A DNA stretch of 64,000 nt from positions 9,114,001 to 9,178,000 of the forward strand of contig NZ_CP023689.1 in assembly GCF_008704715.1 (NCBI RefSeq). Direction: 5' to 3'. The notes below the pieces were generated by a model. The model was not told the DNA's origin, searched no databases, and saw nothing but the letters and a program-made list of their open reading frames with translations. This DNA comes from Streptomyces chartreusis (GTDB lineage: Bacteria > Actinomycetota > Actinomycetes > Streptomycetales > Streptomycetaceae). Positions 58,650-64,000 of this stretch are shown here, piece after piece (the stretch's first letter is position 1; every line of letters begins with the position of its first letter). A program made the position numbers and the translations under genes.

Positions 58650-59690
58650 TCAGGAGGCGCCCGCCACGAGTGTCTCCAGATGGGCCGCGCGCGACCGTGC
58701 GGTCTGCCCCTGCACCAGCAGGAACAGGGCCTCCCGGGCCAGGCGTTGCGCCGTGCCGGCCAGCGACAGGGACCGGCCGCCCCCGGCCACCACCGCCGCG
58801 GTGGTGGCCGTACGCATCAGTTCGGCCGCCCGGATGCGCAGCGCCAGACGTTCCGCCAGATGCTCGCCCGCGGCGGACCGGTCGGCCAGCTCGTAGGCAC
58901 CATGGCGCACTTCCTCCAGCCGGGTGCGCAGCGGCCCGGCGGTCCCCTCGTCGAGGAGGGCCAGCGCCGCTTCGGTCACCCCGAACACCGCCGGGGACGC
59001 CTCGACCGTCTTCGCGCGGTCCGTGAGAGCCCACTCCTCGTACGGCTTCCGCAGCGCCACCGAGTCCTCCGGCAGCCACAGCCCGGCCAGCTCCAGCGAC
59101 ACCGTGCGGGACGCGGTGAGCGCCGCGAGCCGCATCGGCTCCGAGGCCCGGAGCCCCGGCTGCTCCCTGGCCTCGGTGAACGCGAACACCACCTCGCCGC
59201 CCTCCGTGACACCCGCGAGCAGCATCACGTCGTTCAGACCCCAGCCGGTGTACCAGGGCACCTTCCCGTCGAACCGCCACCCGTCGCCCTCCCGGGTGAC
59301 CCGCACCGGCATGCGCGGATAGGACCGCAGATGCGCGTACGCCACCCCCGACAGCAGCTCGCCCCGGGCCAGCGGACCCAGCAGCCGTTCCCGTACCGGC
59401 CCCTCGCACCCGGTCAGTGTCGCGACCGGCGTGTGGTGCTGCGTCTGCACGAACCAGGTCGAGCAGCAGGCCCCGGCCAGGATCTCCCCGGTGCGCCGGG
59501 CCACCGCCGCCGGGGCCGCCCACCCGCCGTACGCCTCGGGCGCGCTCACCCCGAGCAGCCCGGAGCGCCTGATCGCGTCGATGTGACTGGTCGGCACGCC
59601 CTCCTGGTCGACGCGTTCGGCCAGTGGGGCGAGCAGGTCGTGCGCGAGACGGTGGGCGCGGCCGACGAGGGGATGGTCTTTCGTGGTCAT
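58650..59690 (-). CDS. Acyl-CoA dehydrogenase-like flavoprotein
   Basis: A 346-residue protein of the acyl-CoA dehydrogenase superfamily, slightly short for the family (usually 375-400). The N-terminal helical domain (1-110) contains VPTSHIDAIRRSGLLGVSAPEAYGG. The middle beta domain has GDGWRFDGKVPWYTGWGLNDVMLLAG. A C-terminal four-helix domain (about 215-346) ends in LFLLVQGQTARSRAAHLETL. The catalytic glutamate of true dehydrogenases is not obvious, so a flavin monooxygenase or hydroxylase of the same fold is possible. A 15-base palindrome directly abuts its ATG and covers the ribosome site. Confidence 0.8.
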   Translation of the reverse strand: MTTKDHPLVGRAHRLAHDLLAPLAERVDQEGVPTSHIDAIRRSGLLGVSAPEAYGGWAAPAAVARRTGEILAGACCSTWFVQTQHHTPVATLTGCEGPVRERLLGPLARGELLSGVAYAHLRSYPRMPVRVTREGDGWRFDGKVPWYTGWGLNDVMLLAGVTEGGEVVFAFTEAREQPGLRASEPMRLAALTASRTVSLELAGLWLPEDSVALRKPYEEWALTDRAKTVEASPAVFGVTEAALALLDEGTAGPLRTRLEEVRHGAYELADRSAAGEHLAERLALRIRAAELMRTATTAAVVAGGGRSLSLAGTAQRLAREALFLLVQGQTARSRAAHLETLVAGAS

Positions 59691-59705
59691 GGAAGAAATT
59701 CTTCC
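59691..59705. promoter_or_regulatory. Palindrome GGAAGAA-a-TTCTTCC abutting the start of the dehydrogenase-like gene
   Basis: A perfect 15-base palindrome with a one-base centre ends immediately before the minus-strand ATG at 59690. On that message its first arm, GGAAGAA, is also the only plausible Shine-Dalgarno sequence. It could bind a regulator or, as RNA, fold weakly over the ribosome site. The divergent DGPF gene starts 84 bases away. Confidence 0.65.
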
Positions 59706-59789
59706 GGCGCGGTCGTGCGGGGTGTCGATTCGGGGGTGTGTCGTTCGTGTAGGAGGTGAGAGAACACGACGACGCCCGAGGAGGCCGTC

Positions 59790-60158
59790 ATGAAGTACTA
59801 CCTGCTCAATGTGATGCAGCCGGTGGGGGAGCGCCCGGCACCCGAGGTGCTCGCCGGGATCGAGAAGAACCTCGACGCCCTCAACCGTGAGCTGCGCGAG
59901 GCGGGCGCCTGGGTGTTCGCCGGCGGGCTGCACGGCCCGGAGTCCTCCACCGTGCTGCGGCCCCGCGACGGCGACGTCCTGATCACCGACGGCCCCTACG
60001 CCGAGGGCAAGGAGATGCTCGGCGGCATCAGCCTCATCAAGGCGCCCGACCTGGACGCGGCCCTGGAGTGGGGCCGCAGGCTGGCCCTGGCGACGACCCT
60101 GCCGATCGAGGTGCGGCCGTTCATGGGCGAGGCCGGGGACCACGAAGCCGGCGCCTGA
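59790..60158 (+). CDS. DGPF-domain (YCII-related) protein, ECF42 partner
   Basis: A 122-residue YCII/DGPF-domain protein ([11 protein letters not shown] opening, [15 protein letters not shown] motif with the Asp-Gly-Pro-Tyr signature). DGPF proteins are encoded next to ECF42 sigma factors and depend on them for expression; their biochemical role is unknown. The stop overlaps the next gene's ATG by one base (TGATG). GAGGAGG upstream gives strong initiation. It is the first gene of a two-gene unit. Confidence 0.9.
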   Translation: MKYYLLNVMQPVGERPAPEVLAGIEKNLDALNRELREAGAWVFAGGLHGPESSTVLRPRDGDVLITDGPYAEGKEMLGGISLIKAPDLDAALEWGRRLALATTLPIEVRPFMGEAGDHEAGA

Positions 60159-61351
60159 TGACGCACCCCGACGTCGAGGCGGTCTTCCGCGCGGAGTACG
60201 GCCGCGCGGTCGCCGTCCTCGTGCGGGCCCTCGGCGACATCGACCTCGCCGAGGAAGCGGTGCAGGACGCGTTCACCACGGCCCTGCGGCGCTGGCCGGA
60301 GACCGGAGTGCCGCCGAGCCCGGCCGGCTGGATCATCACCACCGCCCGCAACCGTGCCGTCGACCGGCTGCGCCGCGAGGCGGGCCGGGGCGAACGCCAC
60401 GCCCAGGCGGCCCTGTTGCACGCCCCCGACGCACCGCGCGAGGAGGGTCCCGTGCGCGACGAACGGCTTCGGCTCGTCTTCACCTGCTGCCACCCCGCCC
60501 TCGCCGTCCAGGCGCGGGTCGCCCTGACCCTGCGCCTGCTCGGCGGGCTCACCACCGCGCAGATCGCGCGGGCCTTCCTGGTGCCCGAGCCGACGATGGC
60601 CCAGCGCCTGGTGCGGGCCAAGGCCAAGATCCGCAACGCCGGCATCCCCTACCGCGTGCCGCGCGACGCCGACCTGCCCGACCGGCTCACCGGAGTCCTG
60701 GCCGTCGTCTACCTGATCTTCAATCAGGGGTACGAGGGTGAGGCGGCCCTGTGCGCGGAGGCCGTACGGCTCGGCCGTCTCCTCGCCGAACTCATGCCGG
60801 ACGAGACCGAGGTCACCGGACTGCTCGCGCTGATGCTCCTCGTCGAGTCGCGCCGAGGCGCCCGGCAGGACGAGCACGGCGAACTCGTGCCGTTGCCGGA
60901 ACAGGACCGGGGACTGTGGGACCGGGACCTGATCGCCGAAGGACAGTCGCTCGTGCGCCGCTGCCTGCGCCTCGGCCGGCCGGGGCCGTACCAGATCCAG
61001 GCCGCGATCCAGGCCGTGCACAGCGACGCCCCGAGCGGACGCGACACGGACTGGGGGCAGATCCGGCAGCTCTACGACCAGCTCATGGCCGTCGCGCCGA
61101 GCCCCGTCGTGGCCCTCAACCGGGCTGTCGCCGTCGCCGAGACCGAAGGCCCGGCCCGGGCCCTGGGCCTAGTGGACGCGCTGGACCTCGACGGCTACCA
61201 CGTCCTGCACGCCGTCCGCGCCGACCTGCTGCGCCGCCTGGGCCGCGACACCGAGGCAGTGCGCGAGTACGAGAGAGCCGTCGAGCTCTCCGAGAACCCG
61301 GCCGAGCGCGCGTACCTCGAACGCCGGCGCCGTGAACTCGTCCGCACCTGA
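60158..61351 (+). CDS. ECF42 sigma factor with C-terminal TPR extension
   Basis: A 397-residue ECF sigma factor of the ECF42 group. Region 2 (about 5-75) and region 4 (about 105-165; [41 protein letters not shown]) are followed by an extension of about 220 residues with tetratricopeptide-like helices ([25 protein letters not shown], then [33 protein letters not shown]). ECF42 factors have no anti-sigma partner; the fused extension is needed for activity. It transcribes its own DGPF operon in studied species. The ATG overlaps the DGPF stop. Confidence 0.92.
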   Translation: MTHPDVEAVFRAEYGRAVAVLVRALGDIDLAEEAVQDAFTTALRRWPETGVPPSPAGWIITTARNRAVDRLRREAGRGERHAQAALLHAPDAPREEGPVRDERLRLVFTCCHPALAVQARVALTLRLLGGLTTAQIARAFLVPEPTMAQRLVRAKAKIRNAGIPYRVPRDADLPDRLTGVLAVVYLIFNQGYEGEAALCAEAVRLGRLLAELMPDETEVTGLLALMLLVESRRGARQDEHGELVPLPEQDRGLWDRDLIAEGQSLVRRCLRLGRPGPYQIQAAIQAVHSDAPSGRDTDWGQIRQLYDQLMAVAPSPVVALNRAVAVAETEGPARALGLVDALDLDGYHVLHAVRADLLRRLGRDTEAVREYERAVELSENPAERAYLERRRRELVRT

Positions 61352-61482
61352 TGCCGGCAAGGCGGTGGCGAATGTGTCTCCACCGCCCAAGAAGGTACAG
61401 GTCAGCGGCCGGGTGAAGGGTACTCAGGTGGCGCAATGATTCAGCAACACCACTGCGCCGACACCGTCGGTATGGTCAGCGC

Positions 61483-62253
61483 ATGCCAGCCGAACGAACC
61501 CGCGAGCACACCGCGCCGCTCGCCGCCGCCCGTCGCCGACGGCTGCGTGCGGACCGTGCGCGCCAGCTCGCGGACCTGCTGCGGCACCTGGTCCTGACCG
61601 GAGGATTCCCCAGCGGCGCGCTGCCCCACGAGGACGTGCTCGCCGCCGACTACCAGGTCTCGCGCAACACCGTCCGGCACGCACTCGACCTGCTGCGCGC
61701 CGAACAGCTCGTCGAACGGCAGCCCGGCGTCGGCACCGTCGTCGTCGCCGAGAAGTACCCGCACGGCCTCGACCGGCTCATGGGACTCGCGGAAACCCTG
61801 CGGGAACACGGCCGGGTCACCAACGAGGTGCGCACCATGGGGCCCGTCGCCGCGCCCGCACCCGTGGCCGAGCGACTGCGGCTGCCCACCGGCACCGACG
61901 TGCTCTACATCGAGCGGCTGCGCCGGCTGAACGGCCTGCCGCTCTCCCTCGACCTCACCTATCTGCCCCTGGACATCGGCGGCGAGCTGCTCGGCGCCGA
62001 CCTGGAGAACACCGACGTCTTCCGGCTGCTGGAGCAGATCACCGGGCAGCCCCTCGGGCACGCCGAGATCACCCTGGAGGCCGTCAACGCCGACGCGCAC
62101 TCCGCCACCGTGCTCCAGGCCCCGCGCGGCACCGCCGTACTGATGCTGGAGCGCCTCACCCACCTGTGCGACGGCAGGCCCGTGGACCTGGAGTTCATCC
62201 GGTTCCGCGGCGACCGGATCGCGATGAGCGGGCTGCTGCGCCGCATCGTGTGA
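61483..62253 (+). CDS. GntR-family regulator (HutC type, UTRA domain)
   Basis: A 256-residue GntR regulator. The winged helix is at about 24-85 (ADRARQLADLLRHLVLTGGF, then LAADYQVSRNTVRHALDLLRAEQLVERQPGVGTVV) and a UTRA ligand-binding domain at about 105-250 (LYIERLRRLNGLPLSLDLTYLP). It precedes a ferredoxin and an ABC importer, which it presumably controls in response to the imported substrate. The 131-base gap before it shows no strong palindrome. Confidence 0.88.
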   Translation: MPAERTREHTAPLAAARRRRLRADRARQLADLLRHLVLTGGFPSGALPHEDVLAADYQVSRNTVRHALDLLRAEQLVERQPGVGTVVVAEKYPHGLDRLMGLAETLREHGRVTNEVRTMGPVAAPAPVAERLRLPTGTDVLYIERLRRLNGLPLSLDLTYLPLDIGGELLGADLENTDVFRLLEQITGQPLGHAEITLEAVNADAHSATVLQAPRGTAVLMLERLTHLCDGRPVDLEFIRFRGDRIAMSGLLRRIV

Positions 62254-62340
62254 ACCGGCCGCGGCGCCATCGGGCCCGTCACCCCGCGCGACGAGCGCGG
62301 ACCTTCCCTCACCCCTAGCAGGACTTCACTGGAGACAGCC

Positions 62341-62568
62341 ATGCCCTTGGTGCCCCAGCGGGCCGACGTGCCCGTGACCGTCGACGAGTCGAAGTGCATC
62401 GACGGCTGCACGCTCTGCGTCGACATGTGTCCGCTGGACTCCCTGGCGATCAACCCCGACAGCGGCAAGGCGTACATGCACGTCGACGAGTGCTGGTACT
62501 GCGGCCCCTGCGCCGCCCGCTGCCCCACGGGGGCCGTCACGGTCAACATGCCCTACCTGCTTCGGTGA
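62341..62568 (+). CDS. 4Fe-4S dicluster ferredoxin (AprB-like)
   Basis: A 75-residue ferredoxin with two cubane-cluster motifs, CIDGCTLCVDMCP and CWYCGPCAARCP, eight cysteines in all. The GC spacing in the first motif is like the iron-sulfur subunit of adenylylsulfate-reductase-type flavoprotein complexes, so a flavoprotein partner may lie further along the operon beyond the right edge. It is separated by only 13 bases from the importer lipoprotein gene. Confidence 0.88.
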   Translation: MPLVPQRADVPVTVDESKCIDGCTLCVDMCPLDSLAINPDSGKAYMHVDECWYCGPCAARCPTGAVTVNMPYLLR

Positions 62569-62581
62569 AAGGCGCGCTTCG

Positions 62582-63955
62582 ATGAACTCCCCGGCCCGCA
62601 AGAAACGCACGACGACCGCCGCCCTGCTCTCGGCAGCCCTCCTCGGCACCCTCGTCACCGGCTGCGGCGGCGACGCGTCCGCCGGCGACGCCACCCACGT
62701 CACCGTCACCGTCGGCTACCAGTCCAAGACCATCAACACCGTCACCGCCGGCACCCTGCTGCGCTCCCTCGGCTACCTCGAACGCGAACTCAAAGCCCAG
62801 GGCAAGCGCGACGGCATCACCTACAAGGTCGAATGGCAGGACTACGCCACGGGCGCGCCCATCACCGCGCAGATGACCGCCGGGAAGATCGACATCGGGT
62901 CCATGGGCGACTTCCCGTTGCTCATCAACGCAGCCCGCGGAAAGCAGCTGAACCGCCCCACCCGGCTCGTCTCGGTCACCGGCTACAACCTGCGCGGCGC
63001 CCTCAACACCGTGGTCACGGCACCGCAGTCGAAGCTCGCCTCGCTCAAGGACCTCAAGGGCAGGACCGTCTCCACCAGCGTCGGATCGGCGGCCGACGGG
63101 ACCCTCGTACGGGCCCTCCAGGAAGCCGGGCTGGACCCGGACGAGGACATCCGCAAGCTCAACCAGCAGCCGTCGGTGGGTGCTTCGGCGCTCCAGGCAG
63201 GCAGCGCCGACGCGCTCTCGCAGTTCGTGGCCTGGCCCGGACTGCTCGCCTTCCAGGGCAGGGCGAAGGCCCTGTACGACGGTGCCGAGCTGAATCTGCC
63301 GACCTTCCACGGAGTGACGGTCCGCAAGGACTTCGCCGAGCAGCGGCCGAAGGTGCTCGACGCCTTCCTCGCGGCCCAGATCGACGCCACGCGATACCTC
63401 AACGACCACCCCGTGCAGGCCGCGGAGAAGGTCGCCGAGGCCACCGGCCTGCCGCCCGAGGTCGTCTACCTCTACAACGGCAGCGGCGGCATCGCCACGT
63501 TCGACCCGGCCGTCAGGCCCGATCTCGTCGCCGCGCTGAAGAAGGACGTCCCCGTGCTGCGGTCGGCGAAGCTCGTGGGCGACGTCGACGTGGACTCGTT
63601 CGTCGACGACAGCGCGATCAAGCGGGTGTACGGCGGCGAGTACGCCGAGCACCTCGCCACCACGCCGGACCCCTCACGCAACGAGGTCTGGCTCAAGGGC
63701 GAGGACCGCACCCGGGCCTTCGACTCGCCCTTTGCACTGCTGGAGTTCGTCGCGGGCCACAAGGACCAGGTGCGGGCCGCCTACGTCCCGGACGCCACGA
63801 CCGGCACCCGCTGGTACGCCGACAAGGCCGTCTGGGTGCGGGACGGCAAGGAGCTGAGCCCCTTCGTCACCGCGTCCGCGGCCCGCGCGTACGCCCGGGC
63901 CCACCCCGGCGCCCGTACCGTCTCCTACTCCGCCGCACTGGAGCAGGCGTCATGA
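62582..63955 (+). CDS. ABC importer substrate-binding lipoprotein (SsuA/TauA/NMT1 type)
   Basis: A 457-residue lipoprotein. The signal ends in the lipobox LVTGC (Cys about 28). The mature part follows the aliphatic sulfonate/nitrate binding-protein fold: VGYQSKTINTVTAG, IDIGSMGDFPLLINAARG, LKDLKGRTVSTSVGSAADG. It is longer than typical SsuA by a C-terminal extension of over 100 residues (from about 340, including YADKAVWVRDGKELSPFV). Substrate could be a sulfonate, sulfate ester or related oxyanion. Its stop overlaps the next start by ATGA, so the permease follows. Confidence 0.87.
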   Translation: MNSPARKKRTTTAALLSAALLGTLVTGCGGDASAGDATHVTVTVGYQSKTINTVTAGTLLRSLGYLERELKAQGKRDGITYKVEWQDYATGAPITAQMTAGKIDIGSMGDFPLLINAARGKQLNRPTRLVSVTGYNLRGALNTVVTAPQSKLASLKDLKGRTVSTSVGSAADGTLVRALQEAGLDPDEDIRKLNQQPSVGASALQAGSADALSQFVAWPGLLAFQGRAKALYDGAELNLPTFHGVTVRKDFAEQRPKVLDAFLAAQIDATRYLNDHPVQAAEKVAEATGLPPEVVYLYNGSGGIATFDPAVRPDLVAALKKDVPVLRSAKLVGDVDVDSFVDDSAIKRVYGGEYAEHLATTPDPSRNEVWLKGEDRTRAFDSPFALLEFVAGHKDQVRAAYVPDATTGTRWYADKAVWVRDGKELSPFVTASAARAYARAHPGARTVSYSAALEQAS

Positions 63956-64000
63956 CGCTGCTGACCGCTCCGGCGAGGAAGGCCTCGCCGGAGCCGGCAC
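63952..64000 (+). CDS. Start of next operon gene, probably ABC permease (cut by right edge)
   Basis: Only 16 codons are visible (MTLLTAPARKASPEPA). The ATG overlaps the TGA of the binding-protein gene. An ABC permease is expected at this place in SsuABC/TauABC-type operons, but the visible residues do not prove it. Confidence 0.5.
   Translation, partial: MTLLTAPARKASPEPA

Noticed and set aside
1-64000. tRNA or rRNA genes, CRISPR arrays, insertion sequences, attachment sites or riboswitches
   Set aside because: I looked for cloverleaf-ending CCA/TCGA patterns, regular repeat-spacer arrays, transposase motifs and common riboswitch cores and saw none that I could support.

Overview
The window is high-GC actinobacterial chromosome and almost certainly Streptomyces. 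Lineage markers are a long chaplin with a class E sortase signal, an SsgA-like sporulation protein, DUF397 and SPW-repeat proteins, an NsdA-like regulator, rare TTA codons (read by the bldA tRNA) in five genes, and GTG starts with strong GGAGG-type ribosome sites. I see no tRNA, rRNA, CRISPR array, insertion sequence, prophage or replication origin. It looks like chromosome arm or near-arm sequence rich in regulators and specialised metabolism.

Layout. 1-1890: a cytochrome P450 overlapping a terpene synthase that runs off the left edge. 2114-7475: a secreted penicillin-acylase-type enzyme, an acyl-CoA synthetase and a phenylacetate-CoA ligase with a PaaR-like operator. 7675-11919: an alpha/beta hydrolase, a two-subunit cation/proton antiporter, an ArsR repressor with two matching operators and a membrane partner, and an Excalibur-domain surface protein. 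12068-14044: an LTA-synthase-like membrane sulfatase. 14162-20046: a steroid side-chain type catabolic block (FadD19-like ligase, EchA19-like hydratase, DUF35 protein and two thiolase-fold Ltp proteins), matching the gene set Rv3515c/Rv3516/Rv3521-Rv3523 of M. tuberculosis. 20167-35804: housekeeping, surface and developmental genes (universal stress protein, GH95 fucosidase, amidase, phosphotransferase, NsdA-like regulator, SpoIIE-type phosphatase, SsgA-like protein, baeRF-type protein, secreted peptidase, chaplin). 36051-43258: small enzymes and regulators, including an ArsR-SRPBCC fusion with a palindrome inside its promoter.

43487-58331 is the most distinctive part. A tightly overlapping five-gene lipid operon (FAD oxidoreductase, DUF1365, two cyclopropane-synthase-type methyltransferases, DUF1295) converges on SigK-RskA. 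Next come a second ECF sigma factor of LitS type, a divergent MerR/B12-binding LitR-type photoreceptor, a DNA photolyase, an SDR-DUF2867 protein, and a MarR regulator with an MMPL exporter and a perfect operator palindrome. I read this as a light- and redox-responsive island joining membrane-lipid modification to DNA photorepair. No carotenoid genes are visible in it.

58422-64000 carries a small protein, an acyl-CoA-dehydrogenase-like enzyme, an ECF42 sigma factor with its DGPF partner, and the start of a GntR/ferredoxin/ABC-importer operon cut by the right edge.

Start codons were chosen from ribosome-binding sites, overlaps and domain starts, so many genes are shorter than the longest open frame. 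Functions come from motifs and family knowledge; no database search was run.
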